Assembly (NCBI RefSeq): GCF_007679345.1
Contig: NZ_VEGH01000001.1
Location: 434,001 to 498,000, forward strand
Direction: 5' to 3'
DNA from: Cellulosimicrobium cellulans
GTDB lineage: Bacteria; Actinomycetota; Actinomycetes; Actinomycetales; Cellulomonadaceae
Length of the DNA stretch: 64,000 bases
Shown: piece after piece, positions 23,135-30,896 of the stretch
Position numbering within the stretch: the stretch's first letter is position 1
Layout of the letters: each line of letters begins with the position of its first letter
Notes under the pieces: model-generated
The model's input: the letters and a program-made list of their open reading frames with translations, nothing else
What the model was told of the DNA's origin: nothing
Databases searched by the model: none
Position numbers and translations under genes: made by a program

Positions 23135-23140
23135 GCTACC
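23135..23140 (-). promoter_or_regulatory. -10 element (TAGCGT) of the methyltransferase gene
   Basis: Read on the minus strand, TAGCGT lies 42 nt before the TTG start at 23092. Confidence 0.5.
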
Positions 23141-23404
23141 GGCGCCGCACCGTGGCGGACCAGGGGATTCCCGGGGGCCGACGCCGGACCCCGCGCCGGA
23201 TGGACCATGTCGGGCGCGTCCGCGGCTGGGCCCCCGGCCCCGTCGCGGTTGCCACACCTACAGGGCAGGACCGGGGGTCCACGCACGGGACGCTAGCGGC
23301 CGCGGTCGCAGCCGCCCGGGACCCGGACTCGCCGGTGCGGACCCCTGCCCGGGCTCCCGGGACCGTCCCCGCTGCCACCCACTCCAACGCGCCTTCGCGG
23401 CTTC

Positions 23405-23432
23405 TTGAGTGGCGTCTGCGCCGCCCTAGCGT
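23405..23432 (+). promoter_or_regulatory. promoter of the serine protease gene
   Basis: TTGAGT (23405-23410), a 16-bp spacer and TAGCGT (23427-23432) form the clearest two-box housekeeping promoter in the window, 108 nt before the protease start. Confidence 0.65.
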
Positions 23433-23540
23433 TCGACGCGTCCCACCTGGTCGGCGTCGCTCGCCGCGCTCGGAGAGCGCAGGGCGTCGGAGCACCACGT
23501 GGGGCGCGCGGGGGGCCGCCGACGAGGGTGAGGATCCGTC

Positions 23541-25496
23541 ATGTCAGCAAGGTGGAAGGGCCGGGTCACGTTCCTGGCCGTGGGGACGCTCGCCGCGGCG
23601 AGCCTGACCGGTGCCGTCGGCACCGCGGCGTTCGCCGAGGACGGCGACGCGGTGACGCCGACGTCCGGCGCGGAGTTCGACGCGACCGCGCGGGCGCTGC
23701 TCGCGCTCGACGGCGTCGAGGCGGTGACGGTGGACGCCGACGGCACCGTCGTCGTGGCGACCACGGAGGACGTCGGGGACCTGCCCGCGGAGGCGGAGCA
23801 GTTCGTCGACGAGCACCGGAACGTCGACGTGCTCGTGCTGGACGGCCCCGTGGAGGCGCTGGCCGCGACCGACGTCGTGGGCGGCGCGGGCTACGCGTCG
23901 TTCGACCCGGCGTCCCTGGACGGCGACTCCGAGGACGTCCCCGTCGGGCTGTGCTCGATCGGGTTCTCCGGGTTCACCCCCTCGGGGGCGCCCGCCGTGA
24001 TCTCGGCCGGGCACTGCGCCAAGGACGGGCTGTTCTCCGAGAGCGTCCTGTCGGTCCCGGCGGGCGACCCCGCCGGTGGCGGCTCCGCGTTCGATGTGCT
24101 CGCGCCGCTCGGCACGCTCGGCTTCGCGCAGTACGGCGGGCCCGGCAACACGCACGGCAGCGACGGCGACACCGCGAGCACGGACGTCTCCGTGATCGAC
24201 GTGACCAACGCCGGCCTGACGCTGCGGCCCGCCGTCACCGACTGGACCACCGTGTCCGACCTGTCGCTGTCGACCCGGCCCGTGACCGCCGTCGGCCGCG
24301 CGCAGCTGGGCCAGCCGGTGGTGAAGAGCGGCCGGACGACCGGGTTCACCTCCGGGACCGCGCTGTCCTCCGGCTGGGCCGAGGTCTCGGGCCGCTACGT
24401 GTACGGGTTCTTCAGCGCCGTCGTGTCCGACAGCGGCGACTCCGGCGGCGCCGTGCTGCAGGGCGGCACCGCGATCGGGCTGGTGTCCGGCGGCACCACG
24501 GCCGGCGGGCAGCCGGTGATGTTCGCCGCGGACCTGGAGACCGCCCTGGCCCGCACCGGCGGGTACACGGTGGCGCTCGACCTCGCCGCGCCCGTCCTCA
24601 CCGGACCGGCGTCCGGCGCGACGATCGTGCCCGGGGCCATGATCAGCGGCACCGCCCCCGCGGGCACGGTGCTGTCGGTCGACAGCGACCGGGAGGCGCC
24701 GCAGACCGTGACCGTCGCCGCCGACGGCACCTGGTCGTTCGCCGCGCCCACCACCCGCGGCCCCGTCTCCTACACGCTGGTCGCCCGGAGCGGGTACTCG
24801 GCGTCCCCGGCGGTGCAGATCGCCTACGACGTCGTGCCGGCCACCGTCGTGACCCGCCCCGGTGACGGCGAGCGGGTCCTGACCGCCCTGCAGCGGATCG
24901 CCGGCGTCGGAGAGCCGGGCGAGACGGTCGAGCTGTCCGGCGCGGTCGCCGCGACGCTCGTGGTCGCCGACGACGGCACCTGGGAGCACCCCGTCGACCT
25001 GTCCTACGGCCGGTACTCGGTCACCGTGGCCCAGGTCAGCGGCGTGCCGTCGGTGCCCATGACGAACGCCTTCGAGGTCGTCCCGGTCGCGCCCGCGATC
25101 ACCGGCCTCGACGACGGCGCGACCTTCCCCGAGGGCGCCGCCCCGACCACCGTCTCCGGGACCGGCCTGGACGGCGCCACCGTCGAGGTCACCGTCGGCG
25201 ACCGCGCGGCGGTGCCGGCGGACGTCACGGCGGGCGGCTGGGCCCTGGCGCTCGGCGACGCGCTCGGCGCGGGTCACCACGTCATCGCCGCGACCCAGAC
25301 CATCAACGGCGCGGTCAGCGACGCGACCGCGGTCGGGATCACCGTCACCGCGACCGCCGCGCCCGCGGTGACGGCGACCGACGACCCGCTCGCCCGGACG
25401 GGTGCCGGGACGGCCGGCCTGATCGCCGCGATCGCGGCGGTCCTGCTGCTGGGCGGCGCCGCCGCGACCTACGCCGCGCGCCGTTCCGCGGCGTAG
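23541..25496 (+). CDS. secreted chymotrypsin-like serine protease anchored by LARTG
   Basis: 651 aa. A signal peptide (residues 1-32, ending TAAFAED) precedes a short pro-region (about 33-130) and an S1-family protease domain of the streptogrisin/alpha-lytic kind. His is in VISAGHCAKDG, the Asp region is DGDTASTDVSVIDV, and the Ser is in SDSGDSGGAVLQGG. After about residue 350 come three Ig-like Big repeats (LTGPASGATIVPG..., VVTRPGDGERVLT..., ITGLDDGATFPEG...). The C-terminus has LARTG at about 617, a hydrophobic stretch and AARRSAA, a class-E-sortase LAXTG signal. It is therefore covalently attached to the cell wall and acts outside. The ATG at 23541 follows GAGGATCCGTC. Confidence 0.88.
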   Translation: MSARWKGRVTFLAVGTLAAASLTGAVGTAAFAEDGDAVTPTSGAEFDATARALLALDGVEAVTVDADGTVVVATTEDVGDLPAEAEQFVDEHRNVDVLVLDGPVEALAATDVVGGAGYASFDPASLDGDSEDVPVGLCSIGFSGFTPSGAPAVISAGHCAKDGLFSESVLSVPAGDPAGGGSAFDVLAPLGTLGFAQYGGPGNTHGSDGDTASTDVSVIDVTNAGLTLRPAVTDWTTVSDLSLSTRPVTAVGRAQLGQPVVKSGRTTGFTSGTALSSGWAEVSGRYVYGFFSAVVSDSGDSGGAVLQGGTAIGLVSGGTTAGGQPVMFAADLETALARTGGYTVALDLAAPVLTGPASGATIVPGAMISGTAPAGTVLSVDSDREAPQTVTVAADGTWSFAAPTTRGPVSYTLVARSGYSASPAVQIAYDVVPATVVTRPGDGERVLTALQRIAGVGEPGETVELSGAVAATLVVADDGTWEHPVDLSYGRYSVTVAQVSGVPSVPMTNAFEVVPVAPAITGLDDGATFPEGAAPTTVSGTGLDGATVEVTVGDRAAVPADVTAGGWALALGDALGAGHHVIAATQTINGAVSDATAVGITVTATAAPAVTATDDPLARTGAGTAGLIAAIAAVLLLGGAAATYAARRSAA

Positions 25497-25506
25497 CCGG
25501 TGCGCT

Positions 25507-25562
25507 GAGAGGGCAGGAGGTGCGCGCTTCCCGGCCGGGAGGCCCGCACCTCCTGCCCTCTC
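25507..25562 (+). terminator. 18-bp perfect stem terminator after the protease gene
   Basis: The arms 25507-25524 and 25545-25562 are exact reverse complements over 18 bp (left arm GAGAGGGCAGGAGGTGCG). The 20-nt loop itself contains the palindrome TCCCGGCCGGGA. There is no T run after it. It lies 10 bp past the protease stop. Confidence 0.8.
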
Positions 25563-25631
25563 GGCGTCGCGCGTGCGGCCGCGGGGGCGTGTCGGGTCGG
25601 GCAGGTCCTCGCCCGGCCGACCGGCCGCTTC

Positions 25632-26315
25632 GTGCGGTTCGCGGCCGTCGCCGACCAGGACGCGACCCCCGCGGAGGTCGTCGAGATGGCGGTCACCGGG
25701 GCCGGCGTGCTCGCCGCCGTCGTCCGCACCGCGGCACCGGGCGTGCGGGCGTTCCACCCCGCGGGAGCCGCGGACGCCGAGGGTTTCGCCGACCTCACGG
25801 TCCCCGGCGACGCCGTCACCGGACTCTGGGAGGTGCAGGGGACCTCGGTGGCCCCGGTGCCGTACGACGGCGTCCTCGCCGTCGACCACGCCACCTCCGC
25901 GTCCCTGGCGGGCGCGCTGGCGGTGCACTACGGCGAGGTCGGCGCCGACGGGCAGGTGGCGCGGTGGCACTCCGCCGGGACGCTCGCCGAGCCGGTCCCC
26001 TACGGCGACGCCCTCACCCGCGTGCCCGCCGTCAGCGCGGAGCGGCCCGCCGTCATCCCGGTGCGCGTCTCGCTGCCCGACCCGAGCCTCGTCACGGGCG
26101 ACCCCGGCCAGACGCTCGCCGTGACGGCGACCTTCACGGTGAGCTACCTCGACGGCGGTGGGGGTGGCGGAGAGGCCGTGCCCCCGCCGGTCGGGCCGCC
26201 CGGCGGCGGCGACCTCGCGGTCACCGGCGCCGGGCCGTGGGCCGGGCTGCTCGCCGCCCTGCTGCTCGCGGCGGGCGCGTACCTGCGCAGCCGGCGCCGA
26301 CGGGCCACCGGCTGA
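25632..26315 (+). CDS. LAVTG-anchored surface protein lacking a signal peptide (probably 5'-truncated)
   Basis: 227 aa from the first available start (GTG 25632). The body is beta-rich (VVEMAVTGAGVLAAVV, LTVPGDAVTGLWEVQG, SERPAVIPVRVSLPDPSL, LAVTATFTVSYLDGGGGG), and the C-terminus has LAVTG at about residue 195, a hydrophobic segment and SRRRRATG, a clear sortase signal. But the frame is open only back to 25509, where it enters the protease terminator. No signal peptide, no Shine-Dalgarno and no better start exist. A wall-anchored protein needs secretion, so the 5' end was probably lost. It lies tail-to-tail with the signal peptidase operon, 12 bp away, and may be a relic of that surface system. 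Confidence 0.55.
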   Translation: MRFAAVADQDATPAEVVEMAVTGAGVLAAVVRTAAPGVRAFHPAGAADAEGFADLTVPGDAVTGLWEVQGTSVAPVPYDGVLAVDHATSASLAGALAVHYGEVGADGQVARWHSAGTLAEPVPYGDALTRVPAVSAERPAVIPVRVSLPDPSLVTGDPGQTLAVTATFTVSYLDGGGGGGEAVPPPVGPPGGGDLAVTGAGPWAGLLAALLLAAGAYLRSRRRRATG

Positions 26316-26327
26316 CGCCGCACGTCG

Positions 26328-26918
26328 TCATGGTTCGGCCGGGCTTTCGGCAGCCGGGCCCGCGGACTCGCCTCCACGGGCCCGGCCGTTCTGCTTCCCC
26401 GCCCGGACGGGGTACGTCGCCAGCGCCGTGATCCCGACGAGCACCGCGACAGCCAGCACGACGTGCTGCTGCAGCGCCGCGACCGCCCGGCCCAGGCCCG
26501 GCACCGTCCACAGCACCCGCCCCACCTCGGTCACGGTGTACGGCCGGGCGTCTCGCTCGTCGTTCGCGTCGCCCTGCAGCACCAGCTCGACCGCGGTCCC
26601 GCCCGAGGTGCCGGCGACCGTGCCGGCAGGCGTGACCTGCACGACCCGGTGGGTGACCAGGCCGTCGCGCTCGTGGCGCGGGACGGTCACGACGTCGCCG
26701 ACCGCGACGGTGTCCGCCGGCACGGTGCGGGCCAGGGTGAGCGCCCCCACCGGGATGGTGGGCTCCATCGAGCCGGACACGACGATCGCCGGCCGGACGG
26801 AGAGCAGCAGGCACAGCACGACCGCCAGGAGGCTGAGGACGCCGACGACGGCGGCCACGTCGAGCAGCACCCGCTGCGCGCCGAGCAGGACGCGCGTCGG
26901 CCGGTCGGTCGCCGTCAC
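26328..26918 (-). CDS. SipW/ER-type signal peptidase I (Ser/His)
   Basis: 196 aa. An N-terminal membrane segment (about 15-42) is followed by VVSGSMEPTIPVGALTLAR with the nucleophile Ser. Later, DVVTVPRHERDGLVTHRVVQV carries the conserved His that replaces Lys in the archaeal/ER/SipW class. The LQGDANDERD box and a second membrane segment near the C-terminus complete the family pattern. It cleaves the AFTDAA-type signal peptides of the proteins encoded upstream in the same operon. Last of seven genes; the GTG overlaps the stop of the preceding gene (GTGA). By analogy SipW processes TasA and TapA in Bacillus biofilm fibres; the role here is inferred from family and gene order. Confidence 0.9.
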   Translation of the reverse strand: MTATDRPTRVLLGAQRVLLDVAAVVGVLSLLAVVLCLLLSVRPAIVVSGSMEPTIPVGALTLARTVPADTVAVGDVVTVPRHERDGLVTHRVVQVTPAGTVAGTSGGTAVELVLQGDANDERDARPYTVTEVGRVLWTVPGLGRAVAALQQHVVLAVAVLVGITALATYPVRAGKQNGRARGGESAGPAAESPAEP

Positions 26919-27604
26919 GCGGCAGCCACGGACGTCGCGTCGAACCGCACCGTCAGGTGCGCCTGGCCCCCGTTGAGGGCGGTCGTGGCCGGGTCCTCGA
27001 GGTAGTGCACCAGCAGGGTGAGCGTGGTGTCGGACCCCGCGGCCCCCGCCGTCCACGGCTCCCCGTCCTCGACGGGGTCGGCGGCCCGCGCGGCCAGCAC
27101 GCCGAGGTCGGCGGTCGCGCCGAGCGGCACGCCGCCCTGCGGGTCGTCCGGGCCGGTACCGAGCAGCACCTCGCCGCCCGGGCCGAGGACGGTGACGCGG
27201 AGGTACGGGGTGATGTCGGGGGTGCCGGCCACCGCCTCCCCCGCCACCGTCGCCAGCACGTCGGCGGCGAGCTCCGGGTGGTTCGCCGCCACCCGGACCT
27301 GGGACTGCACCGTCCGGCCCGGGACCAGCGCGTCGCGGTCCGGGACGTCGACCGGCATCGGCGCGCCGGGCTCGGCGTCGTGCGCGACGCCGCCGGCGTC
27401 CACCAGCACGATCTCGAACGGGTCGGCCGAGCCGACGCCCTCCGTGCCGAGGTTCAGGTGGGCGGCGTCGGTGAACGCCGCCGCGGTGGCGACGGTGCCG
27501 GCGACCAGCACGAGCGCGAACGCCGCGAGCGGCGCCAGCCGGCGCCGTGCCGGCCACCGGGGGGGCCGGGGTCCGCGTGCGCTCCCCCGGGGCGCGCGGC
27601 TCAT
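26915..27604 (-). CDS. TasA/camelysin-like protein with SipW-dependent signal peptide
   Basis: 229 aa. A basic N-terminus is followed by a long hydrophobic segment ending GTVATAAAFTDAAHLNLGT (about residues 35-55), the actinobacterial SipW-dependent signal. The mature part is beta-rich (VDVPDRDALVPGRTVQSQVRVAANHPEL, YLRVTVLGPGGEVLL, LTLLVHYLEDP), ending HLTVRFDATSVAAA. Similar ends (TFDGESV, FDGSTS) occur in its operon paralogues. It has no anchor, so it is probably secreted and assembled. The ATG at 27604 overlaps the RCC1-gene stop; the signal peptidase gene follows by overlap. Confidence 0.85.
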   Translation of the reverse strand: MSRAPRGSARGPRPPRWPARRRLAPLAAFALVLVAGTVATAAAFTDAAHLNLGTEGVGSADPFEIVLVDAGGVAHDAEPGAPMPVDVPDRDALVPGRTVQSQVRVAANHPELAADVLATVAGEAVAGTPDITPYLRVTVLGPGGEVLLGTGPDDPQGGVPLGATADLGVLAARAADPVEDGEPWTAGAAGSDTTLTLLVHYLEDPATTALNGGQAHLTVRFDATSVAAA

Positions 27605-29073
27605 GACGTCGCCGCCACGGTGCCCGGCATGATCAGGTTCGTCAGGCCCTGGTTCGACCCGGTGGGCGTGCTCGTGGTCGCGAACCCGTCCCGCACCAGG
27701 GAGTTGGTGTTGTTGCGCGCTCCCTGCTGCCCGCCGCCCCAGAGCCCGATCGACCCGTCCGCGCGCAGGGCCGCGCCCGTGTACCCGGTGCCGGCGACGG
27801 ACTCGACCACGCCGAGCGAGTCGAGCCGGGTCGGCAGGGTGGGGTTGGTGGTCGACGCGCCGCCGGTGGCCGGGTCCAGGCCGCCCGCCAGGGTGTACCG
27901 ACCCCAGACCCAGGCGTAGCCCTGCGTGTCGAGCGCGATCACGTAGTCCACGGTGGGGGCGATCATCTGCGCTCCGATCGGCATCTCGACCGGGGTCGGG
28001 GTGTTGTTCACCGCGGCCGTGCCGCTGGGCCGCCCGGTGCCCCAGAAGCTCGCGTTGCCCCAGCCGAGCACGGTCCCGTCGGCGAGGATGGCCTGATTGC
28101 CGTAGTAGTGCCCGGTCAGCGACCGGATGCCGCAGGTGTCCTCGGGCGAGTTCGCCACGACGCCGACGGCCTCGCAGCCCGAGGTGGTGTAGGTGGACAG
28201 GGAGGCCGACTGGATCGGGCTGTTCGCGTTGGCGGTGGTGTTGTCGCCGCCAGGGGCGCCGGCCAGCGTGCCGGCGGCGTTCGAGAACCCCCACCAGAGC
28301 ACGCCGCTGAGCGGGTCGGCGGGGTCGGTGTTCCCGCGGATCGCCCAGCCGTTCCACATGCCGGCGCCGATGGAGTGCACCCCGGTGAGGATGCGGGTCG
28401 GGGTGGCGCTGGAGGTCGAGGAACCGCCTTGGCCCGTGATGCCGCGGGCCTGGGCGTAGCCCCAGGTGTAGACGTCGCCGGTGTCCGTGAGTGCCATGAA
28501 CACGCCGGACGAGGACGTGAGGTCGACGACCGTGCCCGGGATGTCGACCTGGCCCGGCTGGGTGAACGGGACGGTGGTGCTCGGCCGGCCCATCACGTTG
28601 TTGGACTGGTTGCCGCCCCAGGTGTAGACCCGACCGTCGTCGGACAGGGCCGCGATCCCCGTGTACGCCACGTTCGTGGGGTAGAAGTTGTCGAGGCTGG
28701 TGCCGGCGGTCTCGACCACCCGCCGCGCGCCGTCGGGGTGGTCGTCGGACGGCAGGGTCAGCAGGGTGACCGCCGCGTTCGACGCGACGGTGGCGGCCCC
28801 GGTCCCGGACAGCCCGTTGCCCCGGAAGCCCCAGATCGCCAGCGTGCCGTCGTCCTGCACGGCGGTGAAGGTGCCGTTGAGGTAGGTCACCTGGGGGACG
28901 AACGTGGTGGTGGGGGTGCGGAACACGTCGGTCGTGGCGGTGGCGCGGTCGGTGTACGCCGCGGTGGTCGCCGGCACCGCCGTGGCGGCCAGCCCGAGGA
29001 GGACCAGTCCGGCGGTGCCGGCCAGGACGCGGCGAGCGCCGCGGCGGCGGCTACGGACGCGGGCGGGCCTCAC
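27601..29073 (-). CDS. secreted RCC1-repeat (beta-propeller) protein
   Basis: 490 aa. A signal segment ends AATAVPATTAAYTDRATATTDVF, a SipW-like AYTD variant. The rest is a series of about 50-residue RCC1 repeats: each has a GxAALSDDGRVYTWGGNQ-like core (FTAVQDDGTLAIWGFRGNG, IAALSDDGRVYTWGGN, VFMALTDTGDVYTWGYA, NQAILADGTVLGWGN, YVIALDTQGYAWVWGRY, GAALRADGSIGLWGGGQ), consistent with a seven-bladed propeller. Extracellular RCC1 proteins in bacteria are thought to bind proteins or sugars. Here it is embedded in a TasA/SipW operon, suggesting an adhesive or tip component of the fibre. The GTG at 29073 overlaps the stop of the LATTG protein. Confidence 0.88.
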   Translation of the reverse strand: MRPARVRSRRRGARRVLAGTAGLVLLGLAATAVPATTAAYTDRATATTDVFRTPTTTFVPQVTYLNGTFTAVQDDGTLAIWGFRGNGLSGTGAATVASNAAVTLLTLPSDDHPDGARRVVETAGTSLDNFYPTNVAYTGIAALSDDGRVYTWGGNQSNNVMGRPSTTVPFTQPGQVDIPGTVVDLTSSSGVFMALTDTGDVYTWGYAQARGITGQGGSSTSSATPTRILTGVHSIGAGMWNGWAIRGNTDPADPLSGVLWWGFSNAAGTLAGAPGGDNTTANANSPIQSASLSTYTTSGCEAVGVVANSPEDTCGIRSLTGHYYGNQAILADGTVLGWGNASFWGTGRPSGTAAVNNTPTPVEMPIGAQMIAPTVDYVIALDTQGYAWVWGRYTLAGGLDPATGGASTTNPTLPTRLDSLGVVESVAGTGYTGAALRADGSIGLWGGGQQGARNNTNSLVRDGFATTSTPTGSNQGLTNLIMPGTVAATS

Positions 29074-29687
29074 GATCCCGCCCCCCTGGTCGCAGCGGCG
29101 CGGCGCCGGTGCACGACGCGCAGCAGCAGGCCCGTCGCGGTGAGCGCGGCGGCCAGCAGCACCAGCGCGAGCACCTGCCCGCCGGTGGTGGCGAGGACCT
29201 CGGACTGGAACGGCGGTGCGGGCGGCGCGCCGGGCGGCGACTCCTGCGTGGCCACCAGCCCGAAGGTGAGCGTCAGCCCCACCCCCTGCACCGCGTCGGT
29301 CGCCGTCGCCGGCAGCGTCGCGGTGCCGCGCACGGTGATCCCCTCGGCGGGCAGGACACCGAGGTCGACGGGCGTCGCCCCCAGCTCCGCGGCGGTGCCC
29401 TCCGCCAGCACGTCGCCCGCCGGGTCGCTGAGGGTGAGCTGCAGCGCGTCCGGCCCGTCGGCGAGCGGCCCGGTCCCGCCCTCGACGACGAGGACCAGGT
29501 CGGTCGGGGCGGTGGCGTCGGCGGGCCGGGCGGTGACGTCGAAGCCGGTGCTGTGGCCCGGGTAGGGCACGGCGACCTGCACGGTGGTCGTCGACCCGGA
29601 CACCAGGTCCGGGCCGGCCGCGCCGGGCAGGGCGATCCCGCCGGCGGTCAGCGCGGCGGCGAGCAGCACCGCGCCCACGGCGATCAT
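29070..29687 (-). CDS. LATTG-anchored surface protein of the SipW operon
   Basis: 205 aa. A signal peptide (residues 1-24, GAVLLAAALTAGGIALPGAA) precedes a beta-sandwich-like body with GFDVTARPADATAPTDLVLV and ALQLTLSDPAGDVLAEGT. The sorting signal LATTG is at about 165, followed by LVLLAAALTATGLLL and RVVHRRR. It is the only wall-anchored product of the operon, so it is the natural candidate for tying the assembled material to peptidoglycan. A clear paralogue without the anchor lies at 35117-35707 (shared FHITARPADGGPEALTLVLG-like blocks). The ATG overlaps the preceding stop and the following GTG overlaps its own stop. Confidence 0.85.
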   Translation of the reverse strand: MIAVGAVLLAAALTAGGIALPGAAGPDLVSGSTTTVQVAVPYPGHSTGFDVTARPADATAPTDLVLVVEGGTGPLADGPDALQLTLSDPAGDVLAEGTAAELGATPVDLGVLPAEGITVRGTATLPATATDAVQGVGLTLTFGLVATQESPPGAPPAPPFQSEVLATTGGQVLALVLLAAALTATGLLLRVVHRRRAAATRGAGS

Positions 29688-30286
29688 GAGGTGCTCCCGT
29701 CGAACTGCAGGCCGAGGACCATCGCCCGGCCGTAGTAGTAGGGGTTGCCGAGCGCCGTCTCGAGCGTCACCGACACCTGGACGCGCCGGGCCACGCCCTG
29801 GGTCCACTCGCCGGGCAGCGCGACCGGTCCGTCATCGGGGTCGTGGTCGGTGACGACCGGCTCGCCGTCGACGGCGACGGTGAACAGCGCGACGTCGTAC
29901 GGTTCGGCGCCCGGCCCGTCGACGCCGGGGTCGGGCGGCAGCGGCTCGGGCCTCAGGTTCAGCAGCGTGAGCACGACCGGGCCGGTGGCGGGCGTCGTCG
30001 TCACGACGTCGGCCTCGACCGCCGGCGCCCCGCCCGGACCCGGGACCACGGTGTCGATCACGTACGGGTCCGGGTTGCCCTGCACGACGGTCCCGGTGGT
30101 GTCGAGGAAGGCGATGTCGTACGCCCCGCCGAGGTTCCCGAGGTCGGCCTCGGCGGCGTCGGTGAACGCCGCGTCCGTGATCGCGGTGCCGCCGACCAGC
30201 AGGACGACCCCGGCGGCGGCCGCGAGGGCCAGCGCCCGCCGGTCGAATCCCGTCCGCGTGGCCGGTCGCCACCTCCGCGCGGTCAC
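29684..30286 (-). CDS. TasA/camelysin-like protein with AFTDAA signal
   Basis: 200 aa. The signal segment (about residues 18-45) ends AITDAAFTDAAEADLGNLG, the SipW-type cleavage region. The mature part has beta-strand-rich stretches (YDIAFLDTTGTVVQGNPDPY, GPVVLTLLNLRPEPLPP, VALFTVAVDGEPVV, VQVSVTLETALG), ending YYYGRAMVLGLQFDGSTS. The final FDG motif resembles the other operon proteins. Predicted secreted subunit. It is translationally coupled on both sides (GTGA at its start, ATGA at its end). Confidence 0.82.
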   Translation of the reverse strand: MTARRWRPATRTGFDRRALALAAAAGVVLLVGGTAITDAAFTDAAEADLGNLGGAYDIAFLDTTGTVVQGNPDPYVIDTVVPGPGGAPAVEADVVTTTPATGPVVLTLLNLRPEPLPPDPGVDGPGAEPYDVALFTVAVDGEPVVTDHDPDDGPVALPGEWTQGVARRVQVSVTLETALGNPYYYGRAMVLGLQFDGSTS

Positions 30287-30825
30287 CGGCTCGTCCCCTC
30301 GAACGCGACCTGCACCCCGGTGCGCCAGTCGGGCAAGGTGTTCAGCGGCAGGGTGATGCTCAGGTCGAGCACCCGCTCGTCGGCGCGGTCGGCCCCCACC
30401 TCGCCCGCCAGGGGCACCCGGATGGTGTCCGCGGGACCGGCCGCCAGGACGGCGCCGTCCTCGGCGACGGTCACCTGCAGCGCGGCGAACAGGTCGCCGG
30501 TCTCCGGGTCCGGGTCCACGAGGTCGAGCACCACGTCGGCGGGCGTGCCCGAGGCGTTGCGCACCGCGACCCGCACGTCGAGCGTGCCGCCCGGGGGCAG
30601 CGTGTCCTCGGCGAGCACGAGGTCCCACGGCGCGGTGCTCGGGTGCCAGTCCGCTGCGGCGGGCTGCCAGTCCGGGGCGGTGCCGGCCGCGGACTCCAGG
30701 GCGAACGTCACCCCGGTGAACTCCACGCGGACGTCCTCGCGCTCGACGACCTGGGCCGCCGTGACCGCGACGAGCAGGCACACCGGGACCACGAGCACCG
30801 CAGCACGGCGCAGCGACGCGCGCAT
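30283..30825 (-). CDS. secreted beta-rich protein of the SipW operon
   Basis: 180 aa. The signal segment (residues 8-24, VLVVPVCLLVAVTAAQ) lacks the AFTD signature, so it may use the ordinary signal peptidase or remain as a membrane anchor. The mature chain has WDLVLAEDTLPPGGTLDVRVAVRN, PADVVLDLVDPDPETGD and LDLSITLPLNTLPDWRTGVQVAFEGTSR, a CARDB-like beta sandwich by appearance. The ATG at 30825 has GGAGGAGG 6 nt upstream, the strongest Shine-Dalgarno in the operon. It starts the block of six overlapping genes, 71 bp after the first gene. It could be the assembly or minor subunit analogous to TapA, but that is only a positional guess. Confidence 0.75.
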   Translation of the reverse strand: MRASLRRAAVLVVPVCLLVAVTAAQVVEREDVRVEFTGVTFALESAAGTAPDWQPAAADWHPSTAPWDLVLAEDTLPPGGTLDVRVAVRNASGTPADVVLDLVDPDPETGDLFAALQVTVAEDGAVLAAGPADTIRVPLAGEVGADRADERVLDLSITLPLNTLPDWRTGVQVAFEGTSR

Positions 30826-30896
30826 CCGACCTCCTCCGGGTCCGGGGCCCGGCCGGGCCGCCGACGGGCCGCCCGACCGGGTGACGACGATCCGGG
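30826..30896 (-). other. GC-rich spacer after the first fibre gene
   Basis: This is the only real gap inside the operon (71 bp). It contains the 14-bp palindrome GGCCCGGCCGGGCC and several complementary G/C runs, so the transcript could fold and partly stop RNA polymerase. That would make the first gene more abundant than the rest, as expected for a major subunit. Confidence 0.35.

Larger units (their letters stand above)
23093..23540. other. 448-bp divergent promoter region
   Basis: There is no coding sequence I can support. Minus-strand TAGCGT elements at 23135-23140 and 23290-23295 point to the methyltransferase. A rightward promoter for the protease lies at 23405-23432. Confidence 0.45.

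Noticed and set aside
21824-23217. A 17-bp identical string (TGGACCATGTCGGGCGC) inside the repeat protein and upstream of the protease
   Set aside because: One isolated short match with no extended similarity is within chance for 64 kb of biased sequence.
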